DNA of 64,000 bases from Streptomyces mutabilis (GTDB taxonomy: Bacteria; Actinomycetota; Actinomycetes; Streptomycetales; Streptomycetaceae): assembly GCF_014649815.1 (NCBI RefSeq), contig NZ_BMTT01000013.1, positions 124,001 through 188,000 on the forward strand, read 5' to 3'. Made by a program: the position numbers and the translations under genes. The notes under the pieces are model-generated. The model saw only the letters and a list, made by a program, of their open reading frames with translations, did no database searches and was not told the origin of the DNA. Numbering within the stretch: the first letter of the stretch is position 1; every line of letters begins with the position of its first letter. Positions 1 through 9,211 of the stretch are shown piece after piece.

Positions 1-471
1 GGGTTGACGTCCTGGGAGGCGCCGTTGTCCACGGACGTCGCCGTCCCCGCGGAGGGCGACTTCGCGCCCGAGCCGGGTGGGTCGGGGTTGTTGGACGCCG
101 ACGGGGCGGCCGCGCTGGCTCGGTCCGGGGTGCTGCTCGACGCCCGCGCGGGGGAGCGGTACCGGGGTGAGGTCGAGCCGATCGACCCGGTCGGCGGCCA
201 CATCCCGGGGGCCGTGTCCGCGCCTACGGCGGAGAACGTGGCGGCGGACGGCCGCTTCCTGCCCGCGGAGGAACTCCGCGGGCGCTTCGAGGCGCTGGGC
301 GCGACGGAGGACGAAGCGGTCGGCGTGTACTGCGGCTCGGGCGTGTCGGGTGCCCATGAGGTGCTGGCGCTGGCGGTGGCGGGCATCCCGGCGGCGCTGT
401 ACGTCGGTTCGTGGTCGGAGTGGTCGGCGGACCCGTCGCGACCGGTCGCGACCGGTCCCGAACCCCAGTAG
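1..471 (+). CDS. Sulfurtransferase (rhodanese), 3' part only
   Basis: The frame is open from the first base, so the gene begins upstream and only the C-terminal 156 codons are present. The visible part is one rhodanese domain with the active-site loop CGSGVSG, in which the Cys would carry the persulfide. This loop resembles thiosulfate or 3-mercaptopyruvate sulfurtransferases, which have two rhodanese domains; this would be the second, catalytic one. It transfers sulfur from thiosulfate or mercaptopyruvate to acceptors in the cytoplasm. The internal TTG at position 4 is unlikely to be the start. It converges on sepH across a strong hairpin. Confidence 0.85.
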   Translation, partial: GLTSWEAPLSTDVAVPAEGDFAPEPGGSGLLDADGAAALARSGVLLDARAGERYRGEVEPIDPVGGHIPGAVSAPTAENVAADGRFLPAEELRGRFEALGATEDEAVGVYCGSGVSGAHEVLALAVAGIPAALYVGSWSEWSADPSRPVATGPEPQ

Positions 472-480
472 ACCCACCAC

Positions 481-520
481 GTGTGTCGGGGCACGCCCAC
501 GCGGGCGCGCCCCGACACAC
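481..520. terminator. Bidirectional terminator between rhodanese gene and sepH
   Basis: A perfect 12-bp inverted repeat (gtgtgtcggggc at 481-492, complement at 509-520) encloses a 16-nt loop. It lies between two convergent genes, 10 bp after one stop and 23 bp from the other. There is no clear U tract, which is usual in Streptomyces. Confidence 0.8.
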
Positions 521-543
521 ATGCACAAGACGTACTGCTCCTG

Positions 544-1605
544 CTACTCCTGCTTCTTCCGCCGCGTCCCGAACACGATCTCGTCCCAACTCGGCACGGC
601 CGCCCGACGGCCCGGGCGTACCCCGTCGGCCTCGGCCTGGCGGTCGGTGGAGCCGGTGAGGCGGTCGCGGTGGCTGCCCACCGAGCGCGGCATGAGCACG
701 TCGGCGTAGGCGGAACCGGCCGACGCGGCGGGGGCCGCCGGCTCCTCCACCTCGGGCTCCTCGATGGGCTCCTCGGCCGGTTCGGGCGCGCGTTCGGGCA
801 CCACCAGGTCGCCCCGGAAGCTCGGCACCGCCTCCAGCAGGCTGGTGAGCGAGTCGCGTTCGCGTTCGGCCGAGGCCGTGGCCGCGGTCTCCTCGGCGGG
901 CTCCGACGGCGGTGGCGCGGGCAGGCTCGGCCGCTCCCGCTGCTCCCGGTCGAGAGTGCGGTCCAACGGCCGGTCGCGCGGCAGCCGCGCGATGCGCGGG
1001 ACGAACGGGAAGCTGGGCTCGGGCGCGGCGAGGTCGTCGGACTCACCGATCAGCGTGCGCGCCTCCGCGTCGACGGCCTGGACGAGGCGCCTGGGCGGGT
1101 CGTAGGTCCAGCTCGCCGAGTGGGGTTCTCCCGCGACCATGTAGACCAGCAGCACTTCCCAGGTGCCGTCGTCGCGGCGCCAGGAGTCCCACTGGACGGT
1201 GTCCTTGTCGGCGCCGCGCAGCAGCAGCCGCTCCTGGACGGCCTCGCCGAGGGGCGGCCCGGAGTTCTCGCCGGGACGGCGGACGGGGGTCTTGCGGGCC
1301 CGTTCCGCCATGAAGGCGCGCTCGGCCAGCACGGGACCCTCGAACCGCCGCACGCGGTCGACGGGGATGCCGGCCATCTGGGCGACCTCTTCCGCGGTCG
1401 CACCGGCTCGTATACGCGCCTGGATGTCGCGGGGGCGGAGATGGCTCTCCACCTCGATCTCGATCTGGCCGAGGCGGGGACGGTCGCCGCGTACGGCGGC
1501 CCGGAGCCGCTCGTCGATCGGAAGCGTGTACTCCGTGCTGTCCGCAGCCTTCAGCACCAGCCGTGTGCCGTCATTCGAGACGGCCACGACACGCAGTTCG
1601 GGCAT
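544..1605 (-). CDS. sepH: SepH, FtsZ-stimulating cell-division protein
   Basis: This 353-residue protein has an N-terminal DUF3071 region (about 1-170) with a helix-turn-helix-like segment near residues 69-89. A disordered Pro/Glu-rich linker follows, ending in a basic tail. In Streptomyces, SepH binds FtsZ and stimulates Z-ring assembly during vegetative and sporulation septation; that role is known for the family and not visible here. The ATG at 1605 was chosen because GGAGG sits just upstream and the protein then begins MPELRVVAVS; the frame runs further upstream without a supporting ribosome site. Confidence 0.9.
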   Translation of the reverse strand: MPELRVVAVSNDGTRLVLKAADSTEYTLPIDERLRAAVRGDRPRLGQIEIEVESHLRPRDIQARIRAGATAEEVAQMAGIPVDRVRRFEGPVLAERAFMAERARKTPVRRPGENSGPPLGEAVQERLLLRGADKDTVQWDSWRRDDGTWEVLLVYMVAGEPHSASWTYDPPRRLVQAVDAEARTLIGESDDLAAPEPSFPFVPRIARLPRDRPLDRTLDREQRERPSLPAPPPSEPAEETAATASAERERDSLTSLLEAVPSFRGDLVVPERAPEPAEEPIEEPEVEEPAAPAASAGSAYADVLMPRSVGSHRDRLTGSTDRQAEADGVRPGRRAAVPSWDEIVFGTRRKKQE

Positions 1606-2075
1606 GGGGACCTCCCGGGTGGTGCCTGCCGACGTCACGTGCGTCGCTGCTTCCGCTCTGTCGAGTGTGGCCTGCCCGGGTGCAGCCTGCCACAACCTTG
1701 CCGAGTTGCCCGGCGTGTCGGGCACGGGCCCTGGATCGCCGTTATGGCACGGTTACCTGTTCGCAACGCTGGGTGACGACTTTCGTCACCCTGTGCAACT
1801 AGCCCCCTCTCGGCGGTCCTTCACGGTCCCGGGCGCCCTGTCGGGAGACCGGACCCAGGGCTCGCAACAGTACTCCATTCGGGCCACGTGCGTGGATCGG
1901 CGCGCCGTCCAACTTCTGGCAAGAGGTGACGCTTGGCCGTCCCTGGCGCGATTCCGCAATCTTGGCGTGGCGTACTTCACGCAATCACCAGAAACGGAAC
2001 TAATGGATTCGTTCGCACGTCCCTTTCTCGTGCAGTTGATCGATCACGTACGGGAAAGACAGGCAAGGTCCGGGG
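1606..2075. other. Intergenic region between divergent sepH and membrane protein gene
   Basis: About 470 bp that should hold the promoters of both divergent genes. The open frames crossing it have poor codon bias and no ribosome sites. I see no strong inverted repeat or convincing -35/-10 pair. Confidence 0.5.
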
Positions 2076-2942
2076 ATGCGTGAAATGTCCGATGATGCAG
2101 GTGAGACGGATACGCCGACGGAGGTGGGAGCCAGGCGGATCGACCTGAGCGTGCCCCAGGTCGCGGGCAGCGCCCTGGCCGCGGTGGTGGCGGCCGAACT
2201 CGCCTCGTCCTTCGGCGTGTACGGCACCATCCTCGGCGCCGGCCTGATCAGCGTCGTCGCCACCTGCGGAGGCTCGGTCCTCCAGCACTTCTTCAAGCGC
2301 ACCGGCGAGCAGCTCCGGGTCAAACGCACGGGTGCCGCACGGACCGCACCGGTCGCGGCGTCGGGAGCCGTTCCCGCCAAGACCCCGGGGGAGTTCACCG
2401 AGGGCACCGTCTACCGCGCGCGGGCCAAGGGGTGGAAGCGCCCGCTGGTCGCGGCGGCCCTCGTCTTCGGCGTCACCATGGGCGGGATCACCGCGTACGA
2501 ACTCGTCTCCGGCGAGAACCTGAGCGGCGGCCACAGCACCACCGTCGGCAGTGCCTTCTCCGGCCACGCCAAGTCCTCTCCGGACTCGGGGAAGTCGGGC
2601 GAGTCGGATGATTCCGACGACGGCTCCGGGGACTCGCGCAACCAGGACTCCGGCGATTCCGATGACTCCCACGCCCCCGGTTCCGGCGACGACACCCCGA
2701 CGGCCACCCCGTCCGGGACCGCGAGCGGCACCGGCGGCGGCGACACGTCCTCGGGCGACACCTCCCAGGAGGACGGCGGTACGGCGTCCACCCCGACACC
2801 CACCCCGGACGCCACCGGGGACGACGGCTCCGGCGACGCCTCGAGCCCGGCCCCGGACGCCTCGGCTACGGCCCCAGAACCCGGCGCAAGTAGTCGTTCC
2901 GGAACAGACGATCAGGGTCAAGACGGTCCCGCAGCGCCGTGA
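2076..2942 (+). CDS. Membrane protein with long Ser/Asp/Thr-rich tail
   Basis: Not recognised as a named family. The 288-residue product has two hydrophobic segments (about 31-62 and 123-142). The second half, from about residue 150, is low complexity, rich in Ser, Asp, Gly, Thr and Pro, and probably lies outside the cell or is disordered. An alternative ATG lies at 2085, nine bases downstream. The last 77 bp overlap the convergent FAD oxidase gene, so the C-terminal residues are also antisense coding; the tail may recently have been extended by loss of an earlier stop. Confidence 0.7.
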   Translation: MREMSDDAGETDTPTEVGARRIDLSVPQVAGSALAAVVAAELASSFGVYGTILGAGLISVVATCGGSVLQHFFKRTGEQLRVKRTGAARTAPVAASGAVPAKTPGEFTEGTVYRARAKGWKRPLVAAALVFGVTMGGITAYELVSGENLSGGHSTTVGSAFSGHAKSSPDSGKSGESDDSDDGSGDSRNQDSGDSDDSHAPGSGDDTPTATPSGTASGTGGGDTSSGDTSQEDGGTASTPTPTPDATGDDGSGDASSPAPDASATAPEPGASSRSGTDDQGQDGPAAP

Positions 2943-4203
2943 ACTCGCCGAAGCGCGGATACACCCGGGAGAAGTACTCGGCGTCCCGGCTGTGCAGCTT
3001 GCCCCAGTGCGGCCGCCCCTCGTGCGCCGTGAAGATGCGCTCGGCCGCGGTGAAGTACGCCTGGTAGGGCGTCCCCCTGAACATGTGGACGGCGACGTAC
3101 GCGCTGTCGCGGCCCGAGGCGGTGGACAGCGTGATGTCGTCGGCCGGGGCCGTGCGCACCTCGACCGGGAAGCTGATCCGAAGCCGCGACCGGTCCACCA
3201 TCGCCTTCAGTTCGCGCAGGGTCTCCCCGACGGCCTCACACGGAACGGCGTACTCCATCTCCACGAAACGCACCCGGCGCGGTGATGTGAAGACCTTGTA
3301 GGGAGTGTCCGTGTACGTCCGCGCGGAGAGCGCCTTGCTGGAGATCCGCGCGATCGCGGGAACGGCGGCGGGCACCGCGCGGCCGACCCAGTTGGCCGCC
3401 TGGAAGACGCCGTTGGACAGGAACTCGTCCTCGAACAAGCCCTTCAGCCGTCCCACAGGCTGCTCGGGACCGGCGCTGCGGTTGTTGCGCTTGGTGCTGG
3501 TGTTGCCGGTGTGCGGGAACCAGTAGAACTCGAAGTGTTCGTTCTCGGCCCGGAGTCCGTCGAACTCGGCGAGGACCCGCTCGAAGGGCATCGATTCCTC
3601 GCGGGCCGTGAGCAGGAAGACCGGCTCGACGGCGAAGGTGATCGCGGTGACGACGCCCAGCGCTCCCAGGCCGATCCGGGCGGCGGCGAAGACCTCGGGG
3701 TTCTCCCGTTCGGAGCAGGTCAGCACCGAGCCGTCGGCGGTGACCATCTCCAGGCCTCGGATCTGGGCGGCGATCGACGCCGAGTCGCGGCCCGTGCCGT
3801 GGGTGCCGGTGCTGGTCGCGCCCGAGACGGTCTGCTCCATGACGTCGCCCATGTTCGTCAGCGACAGGCCCTCCCGTGCGAGGGCCAGGTTGAGTCGCTT
3901 GAGCGGGGTGCCGGCCTCGACCGTGACCGTCATCGCCTCGCGGTCGACCCGGCGGATCCCGGTCATCAGGTCAGGACGTATCAGCACACCGTCCGTCGCC
4001 GCTATCGACGTGAAGGAGTGTCCGGTGCCGACGGCCTTGACCCGCAGCCCCTCCTCGGCCGCCTCGCGGACGGCTTCGGCCAGCTCGTCGACGGAGGCGG
4101 GAGCGACCTCCCGCGCGGGGCGCACGGAGACGTTGCCGCCCCAGTTACGCCATGTGCGGCTCTTCCCGTTCGCCGTCCCGCTTGCCGTGCGTGTGCTGCG
4201 CAA
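2866..4203 (-). CDS. FAD-linked oxidase, D-arabinono-1,4-lactone/alditol oxidase type
   Basis: A 445-residue flavoprotein of the VAO/PCMH class. The N-terminal FAD domain contains GTGHSF (about 59-64), whose His is the usual covalent FAD attachment site in alditol and aldonolactone oxidases. The C-terminal ALO domain has the typical HWGKLH motif near residue 400. It probably oxidises a sugar lactone or polyol with oxygen; the substrate is not evident. The TTG at 4203 is chosen because a GAGGAGG site lies five bases upstream. It overlaps the end of the MFS gene by 59 bp, suggesting co-transcription and translational coupling. Confidence 0.85.
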   Translation of the reverse strand: MRSTRTASGTANGKSRTWRNWGGNVSVRPAREVAPASVDELAEAVREAAEEGLRVKAVGTGHSFTSIAATDGVLIRPDLMTGIRRVDREAMTVTVEAGTPLKRLNLALAREGLSLTNMGDVMEQTVSGATSTGTHGTGRDSASIAAQIRGLEMVTADGSVLTCSERENPEVFAAARIGLGALGVVTAITFAVEPVFLLTAREESMPFERVLAEFDGLRAENEHFEFYWFPHTGNTSTKRNNRSAGPEQPVGRLKGLFEDEFLSNGVFQAANWVGRAVPAAVPAIARISSKALSARTYTDTPYKVFTSPRRVRFVEMEYAVPCEAVGETLRELKAMVDRSRLRISFPVEVRTAPADDITLSTASGRDSAYVAVHMFRGTPYQAYFTAAERIFTAHEGRPHWGKLHSRDAEYFSRVYPRFGEFTALRDRLDPDRLFRNDYLRRVLGP

Positions 4204-5401
4204 CGGTTCCTCCTCGACGCTGAGCCGGCCGCTTGAGCCGGCGGTACCCGAGGAAACCGACCGCAACCGCGACGGCCCCGGCCACCGCCGGAACCCCGTA
4301 CCCGGCACGCGCCCCGGAGGCGTCGATCACCCAGCCACCCGCGGAGGAGCCGAGTGCGACCCCGACCGCCAGGCCGGTGCTCACCCAGGTCATGCCCTCG
4401 GTGAGCTGCGTGCGCGGTACGTGCTGGTCGATGAGGGACATCGTCGTGATCATCGTGGGAGCGATGGACAGCCCCGCAACGAACAGCGCCGCGGCCAGAA
4501 ACAGCAGGTTCCCGACCAGTAGGAGGGGGATCATACTCACGGCCATCGCACAGACGCCCAGCAGCCAACGCCGCTCGGGCGGCCCGGCGAAGCGCAGCAG
4601 CCCGAAGATCATGGCCGCCGTGCACGATCCGGCCGCGTAGAGAGCAAGGACGAGGCTGGCCGCCGCCTTGTGCCCCTCCTCCTCGGCGAAAGCCACGGTG
4701 ACCACGTCGATGGCCCCGAAGATCGTCCCCGTGGCCACGAAGGTGGCGACCAGGACCTGGAGCCCCCGGGAGGCCAGCGCGGTGCCGCCGCCCTTGTCCT
4801 CGCGCGGGTGCGGCTCGGGCTCGGTGGCGCGCTGCGAGGTCAGCCAGAAGACGCCCGTCGCCAGGAAGCAGGCGGCCAGCAGCGGCCCGGCCTCCGGGAA
4901 CCAGGCCGTGGACAGACCGATGGAGATGATCGGCCCGAAGATGAAGCAGACCTCGTCCACCACGGACTCGAACGAGTACGCGGTGTGCAGCTGCGGGGTG
5001 CCCCGGTACAGCGCCGCCCAGCGGGCCCGGACCATCGCGCCGAGGCTCGGCACGCAGCCGATGCCGACGCAGGCCACGAACAGCACCCAGTCCGGCCACC
5101 CGTAGTGCGCGGCCGGCAGCAGCACGGCCGCCGCGGTCAGTGACACCAGGGTCGCCGGGCGCAGCACCCGCCGCTGCCCGTACCGGTCGACCAGACGGGA
5201 GACCTGCGGTCCGGCCGCGGCGGCGGCGAGTGCGATGGTGGCCGACAGGGCACCGGCCAGCCCGTACCGCCCGGTGAGCTGCGAGATCATCGTCACCACG
5301 CCGATGCCCATCATCGACAGCGGCATCCGGCCGAGGAACCCCGCGGTCGAGAAGGCCTTGGTGCCGGGAGCGGCGAACAGGGCGCGGTAGGGACTGGGCA
5401 A
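4145..5401 (-). CDS. MFS transporter
   Basis: A 418-residue major facilitator protein with about twelve hydrophobic segments. The loop after TM2 carries the MFS-type signature SRLVDRYGQRRVL. It is probably an exporter or sugar/drug permease; the substrate cannot be inferred. The start is TTG at 5401, with GGAG about eight bases upstream. The 3' end overlaps the FAD oxidase gene, so the pair likely forms one operon transcribed away from ferrochelatase. Confidence 0.85.
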   Translation of the reverse strand: MPSPYRALFAAPGTKAFSTAGFLGRMPLSMMGIGVVTMISQLTGRYGLAGALSATIALAAAAAGPQVSRLVDRYGQRRVLRPATLVSLTAAAVLLPAAHYGWPDWVLFVACVGIGCVPSLGAMVRARWAALYRGTPQLHTAYSFESVVDEVCFIFGPIISIGLSTAWFPEAGPLLAACFLATGVFWLTSQRATEPEPHPREDKGGGTALASRGLQVLVATFVATGTIFGAIDVVTVAFAEEEGHKAAASLVLALYAAGSCTAAMIFGLLRFAGPPERRWLLGVCAMAVSMIPLLLVGNLLFLAAALFVAGLSIAPTMITTMSLIDQHVPRTQLTEGMTWVSTGLAVGVALGSSAGGWVIDASGARAGYGVPAVAGAVAVAVGFLGYRRLKRPAQRRGGTVAQHTHGKRDGEREEPHMA

Positions 5402-5586
5402 CGCGGTCTCCGGGAACGGCTCAGTGAAGTGCTCGGTAAGGTCCGAACGCAGTCGATACAGATTAGTCGTGCAGGCGTGCGGGAAACAGCCCGCAAGATG
5501 CCCGGAATCACGCCCGCGGCCTGTTGTGACGCGCGGCGTGACCCCACCGTTGGTCGGGTGTCAGTGGCGGGTGGCAGGATCGAGAC

Positions 5587-6714
5587 ATGCCAGACGTGCT
5601 CGATGCCAGCCCCTACGACGCCTTGCTCCTGCTCTCGTTCGGCGGTCCGGAGGGCCCCGACGACGTGGTCCCGTTCCTGGAGAACGTGACGCGCGGGCGC
5701 GGCATCCCCAAGGAACGCCTCCAGGAAGTCGGCCAGCACTACTTCCTCTTCGGCGGGGTCAGCCCCATCAACGACCAGAACAGGGCCCTGCTGGACGCCC
5801 TGCGCAAGGACTTCGCCGAGCACGGCTTGGACCTGCCGGTCTACTGGGGCAACCGCAACTGGGCGCCGTACCTGACGGACACCCTGCGCGAGATGGTCCG
5901 CGACGGACGCCGCCGCATCCTCGTCCTCGCCACCAGCGCCTACGCCTCGTACTCCGGCTGCCGTCAGTACCGCGAGAACCTCGCGGACGCGCTGGCCGCC
6001 CTGGAGGCCGAGGGGCTGGAGCTGCCGGAGATCGACAAGCTCCGGCACTACTTCAACCACCCGGGCTTCGTGGAGCCCATGGTCGACGGGGTCGTCCGGT
6101 CGCTCGCCGAGCTGCCCGATGAGGTGCGGGAAGGGGCTCACATCGCCTTCTGCACCCACTCGATCCCCAACTCCGCCGCGGACACCTCCGGCCCGGTCGA
6201 GGAGCACGGTGACGGCGGGGCGTACGTGCGCCAGCACCTGGACGTGGCGCAGGTGATCGCCGACGCCGTCCGCGAGCGCACCGGGGCCGACCACCCGTGG
6301 CAGCTCGTCTACCAGTCGCGGTCCGGCGCCCCGCACATCCCGTGGCTGGAGCCCGACATCTGCGACCACCTGGAGGAGCGGCACGCGGCCGGCGTTCCCG
6401 CGGTGGTGATGGCCCCCATCGGTTTCGTCTCCGACCACATGGAGGTCCTGTACGACCTCGACACGGAGGCCACGGCCAAGGCGAAGGAGCTGGGGCTGCC
6501 GGTGCGCCGCTCGGCCACCGTGGGCGCCGACCCGCGGTTCGCCGCCGCGGTCCGCGACCTGGTCATGGAGCGGGCCGCCGACGAGCGCGGGCAGGAGGTC
6601 GCGCCCTGCGCCCTCGGCGCGCTCGGCGCCAGCCACAACCTGTGCCCGGTCGGTTGCTGCCCCGCCCGAGCCCCCCGCCCCGCCGCCGCGGGCGCCGACA
6701 GTCCCTACGCGTGA
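5587..6714 (+). CDS. cpfC: Coproporphyrin III ferrochelatase
   Basis: A 375-residue ferrochelatase that begins with the typical [18 protein letters not shown] block and contains FCTHSIP, the region around a conserved His, and [16 protein letters not shown] with acidic metal-site residues. Actinobacteria use the coproporphyrin-dependent haem route, so the likely reaction is iron insertion into coproporphyrin III. The C-terminus is Cys-rich (about Cys341, 353, 357, 358), consistent with the [2Fe-2S] cluster of actinobacterial enzymes. It is often annotated hemH. The inositol monophosphatase gene starts eight bases after its stop, so the two are probably co-transcribed. Confidence 0.95.
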   Translation: MPDVLDASPYDALLLLSFGGPEGPDDVVPFLENVTRGRGIPKERLQEVGQHYFLFGGVSPINDQNRALLDALRKDFAEHGLDLPVYWGNRNWAPYLTDTLREMVRDGRRRILVLATSAYASYSGCRQYRENLADALAALEAEGLELPEIDKLRHYFNHPGFVEPMVDGVVRSLAELPDEVREGAHIAFCTHSIPNSAADTSGPVEEHGDGGAYVRQHLDVAQVIADAVRERTGADHPWQLVYQSRSGAPHIPWLEPDICDHLEERHAAGVPAVVMAPIGFVSDHMEVLYDLDTEATAKAKELGLPVRRSATVGADPRFAAAVRDLVMERAADERGQEVAPCALGALGASHNLCPVGCCPARAPRPAAAGADSPYA

Positions 6715-6722
6715 GGAGCCCC

Positions 6723-7541
6723 GTGACCGACGTGACGCCCGACCCGTTCCACGCCGAGTTGCTGAAGATCGCCCAGGAGGCCGCCCACCGCGCGGGCGAG
6801 CTGCTGCGGGACGGCCGACCGGCCGACCTGGCGGTCGCGGCCACGAAGTCCAGCCCGATCGACGTGGTCACCGAGATGGACATCGCGGCGGAGAAACTGA
6901 TCACCGGCCTGATCGCCGACCGGCGCCCCGACGACGGCTTCCTCGGCGAGGAGGGCGCGGCCATCGAGGGCACCAGTGGCGTCCGCTGGGTCGTGGACCC
7001 GCTCGACGGCACGGTCAACTACCTGTACGGGCTGCCCACCTGGGCGGTCTCCATCGCCGCGGAGCAGGACGGCGAGCGGGTGGCCGGCGTGGTCGTCGCC
7101 CCGATGCGGGGCGAGGCGTACCACGCGGTGCTGGGGGGTGGGGCCTGGGCCACGGGGGCCTGGGACGGCGAGCGCCGGCTCGCCCGCCGCGCCCCGGCTC
7201 CGCTGGACCAGGCCCTGGTCTCGACCGGCTTCAACTACGTCGCCGACGTCCGGTCCGAGCAGGCCGAGATCGCGCGCCGGCTGATCCCGCTGGTGCGCGA
7301 CATCCGGCGCGGCGGGTCCGCCGCGATCGACCTGTGCGACGTGGCCGCCGGCCGCCTCGACGGCTACTACGAGCGCGGGCTGCACCCGTGGGACCTCGCG
7401 GCCGGGGACCTGATCGCCCGGGAAGCGGGCGCGGTGACCGGTGGACGTCCCGGTGAGCGGCCGTCCGCCGACCTGACGATCGCGGCCACCCCGGAGGTCT
7501 TCGAGCCCCTCCAGCGACTCCTGACGGACCTCGGCGCGTAG
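6723..7541 (+). CDS. Inositol monophosphatase family protein
   Basis: A 272-residue Mg-dependent sugar phosphatase fold. The metal-site motif DPLDGTVNY lies near residue 100 and the second signature HPWDLAAGD near 220, both intact. The family hydrolyses inositol-1-phosphate or related sugar phosphates; the exact substrate is unknown. The GTG at 6723 is supported by GAGGAG overlapping the end of cpfC. A longer frame runs upstream but is antisense-like coding inside cpfC. Confidence 0.9.
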   Translation: MTDVTPDPFHAELLKIAQEAAHRAGELLRDGRPADLAVAATKSSPIDVVTEMDIAAEKLITGLIADRRPDDGFLGEEGAAIEGTSGVRWVVDPLDGTVNYLYGLPTWAVSIAAEQDGERVAGVVVAPMRGEAYHAVLGGGAWATGAWDGERRLARRAPAPLDQALVSTGFNYVADVRSEQAEIARRLIPLVRDIRRGGSAAIDLCDVAAGRLDGYYERGLHPWDLAAGDLIAREAGAVTGGRPGERPSADLTIAATPEVFEPLQRLLTDLGA

Positions 7542-7963
7542 ACCTCCGGCGGCTCGGCGGGGGTGCCGGTCAGTGCCGGGGGGAGCGCCTGCCGGCACGG
7601 CCGGCGCTGCATCCGCCGGGCACGCACCTGGTGCCGAGCGGCGGCGAGCTGGGACCGTCGGCTCGGCGCCGACGGCGGACTAGGTGTCGTCGCCGCCCGT
7701 GTCCGACCAGCCGGGCGCGTATCTGGTGACCGCGGGCGGTTTCGCGCGGGCGCCGCGTGGGGCGGCCCGGTCGGCTCGGCTCCGTGGCCCGGCCCGGCCG
7801 TCGCCCGCGCGGGGCCGGACCGGCCCGCGCTGCCACCCACGCCGCACTGCCCGCGCGCCCGATACTCCCGCCCGCCGCCGAACCGCCCAACCGCCGAAAC
7901 GGCAACACACACGACGGGGCCCCGGCGCTGGATCCCGCCGGGGCCCCGTCGTTGACGGGCTGG
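7542..7963. other. Intergenic region with no convincing gene
   Basis: About 420 bp of very GC-rich sequence. Several open frames exist on both strands (for example 7680-7910 minus), but all are Arg/Pro/Ala-rich without ribosome sites. The only firm element is the hairpin at 7912-7951. Confidence 0.5.
7912..7951. terminator. Strong hairpin terminator
   Basis: A perfect 16-bp stem (7912-7927 with 7936-7951) closes an 8-nt loop. It lies just after the stop of the small minus-strand gene and can act for both directions. Confidence 0.85.
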
Positions 7964-8137
7964 TCAGACGCTGGTCGTGCCGACCTCCACGCCGTGCTCG
8001 GCAGCGAGACGGCGCAGGTCGTCGAGCTCTCCCAGCTCCACCTCGACGAGGAACTCGTCCCCCTCGTCGCGGGCCCGGGACAGGTCGGACTCGGTCGTCT
8101 TTATGCGCTGCAGAAGTCCTGCGGTGAAAGCGTCCAT
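7964..8137 (-). CDS. Small conserved hypothetical protein (57 aa)
   Basis: A 57-residue acidic, probably helical protein starting MDAFTAGLLQRI and ending VEVGTTSV. The pattern of charged and Leu residues suggests a two-helix or coiled-coil fold. A GAGGGGGC ribosome site precedes the ATG. It is divergent from cutR, and a strong terminator follows it. No function is known to me. Confidence 0.75.
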   Translation of the reverse strand: MDAFTAGLLQRIKTTESDLSRARDEGDEFLVEVELGELDDLRRLAAEHGVEVGTTSV

Positions 8138-8551
8138 GCTGCGCCCCCTCGTCCTGGGTCGTGGGTCGATGGCACGGGGGTGTGCCGTTCGGAAGGGGCG
8201 ATCACGTCTCCGGTGGAGTGCCCAGCGCTGCCCTGCCGGGCGGCGACGGTGCCGGACACCCACGCCCGCTCTGCGGAAGCGGACCGCGGTGTACCGCGCG
8301 GTGACGCGGTACAGGCAGAGCGTGATCGCGGGGTGTAAAGCCGTCCTCCCCCCGCGTCCTTCCGCGGAAACCTCAACCACGCGAGAAAATCTCGCATTCC
8401 CGCTCGCGCACCGGTGTTCCTCCCGGACCCTCACCCGTCTTACAGCCGACTTATGGCCGAAAAGGGCAGGATGGAGGCAACACACCCCGCCAACCCCTGC
8501 CCTCGTGCGCCCCGGAAGCGCTGCGCGGGTGGACACAGGAAGGACAGCGAC
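8138..8551. promoter_or_regulatory. Divergent control region upstream of cutR
   Basis: About 410 bp between the small minus gene and cutR. It contains a small perfect hairpin (gcgaga, AAA loop, tctcgc at 8381-8395) and an AT-richer patch with repeated cttac/ctta words near 8438-8453, just upstream of the gene. Two-component systems often autoregulate, so this is a likely CutR target. No base-exact promoter is claimed. Confidence 0.4.
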
Positions 8552-9205
8552 GTGCGCGTACTCGTCGTCGAGGACGAGCAACTGCTCGCCGATGCGGTGG
8601 CCACCGGACTGCGCCGGGAGGCCATGGCCGTCGACGTCGTGTACGACGGTGCGGCCGCCTTGGAGCGCATCGGCGTCAACGACTACGACGTGGTCGTCCT
8701 CGACCGCGACCTCCCGCTCGTGCACGGCGACGACGTGTGCCGCAAGATCGTGGAACTGGGCATGCCCACGCGCGTGCTGATGCTCACGGCCTCCGGCGAC
8801 GTCAGCGACCGGGTCGAGGGCCTGGAGATCGGCGCCGACGACTACCTGCCCAAGCCCTTCGCGTTCAGCGAGCTCATCGCACGCGTGCGCGCCCTGGGCC
8901 GGCGGACCAGCGTGCCCCTGCCGCCGGTGCTGGAGCGCGCCGGAATCAAGCTCGACCCGAACCGCCGCGAGGTGTTCCGGGACGGCAAGGAGGTGCAGCT
9001 CGCGCCGAAGGAGTTCGCCGTACTGGAGGTACTCATGCGCAGCGAAGGAGCGGTCGTCTCGGCGGAGCAGCTGCTGGAGAAGGCCTGGGACGAGAACACC
9101 GACCCGTTCACCAACGTCGTGCGAGTGACCGTCATGACCCTGCGCCGCAAGCTGGGCGAGCCGCCCGTCATCGTCACCGTCCCCGGCTCCGGCTACCGGA
9201 TCTGA
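8552..9205 (+). CDS. cutR: CutR response regulator
   Basis: A 217-residue OmpR/PhoB-family regulator. The receiver domain has the acidic pair near residue 8, phospho-acceptor Asp51 in VVLDRDLP and Lys101 in the DDYLPKPF block. A winged-helix DNA-binding domain occupies about residues 125-217 and ends GSGYRI. The sequence closely matches my memory of S. lividans CutR, first linked to copper and antibiotic control and later to secretion and redox stress. The GTG at 8552 follows AGGAAGGA. cutS starts six bases after its stop. Confidence 0.93.
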   Translation: MRVLVVEDEQLLADAVATGLRREAMAVDVVYDGAAALERIGVNDYDVVVLDRDLPLVHGDDVCRKIVELGMPTRVLMLTASGDVSDRVEGLEIGADDYLPKPFAFSELIARVRALGRRTSVPLPPVLERAGIKLDPNRREVFRDGKEVQLAPKEFAVLEVLMRSEGAVVSAEQLLEKAWDENTDPFTNVVRVTVMTLRRKLGEPPVIVTVPGSGYRI

Positions 9206-9211
9206 TCGACC

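Noticed and set aside
7680-7910. Possible 76-residue minus-strand gene
   Set aside because: Arg-rich composition, no ribosome site and no recognisable family; retained only as intergenic.
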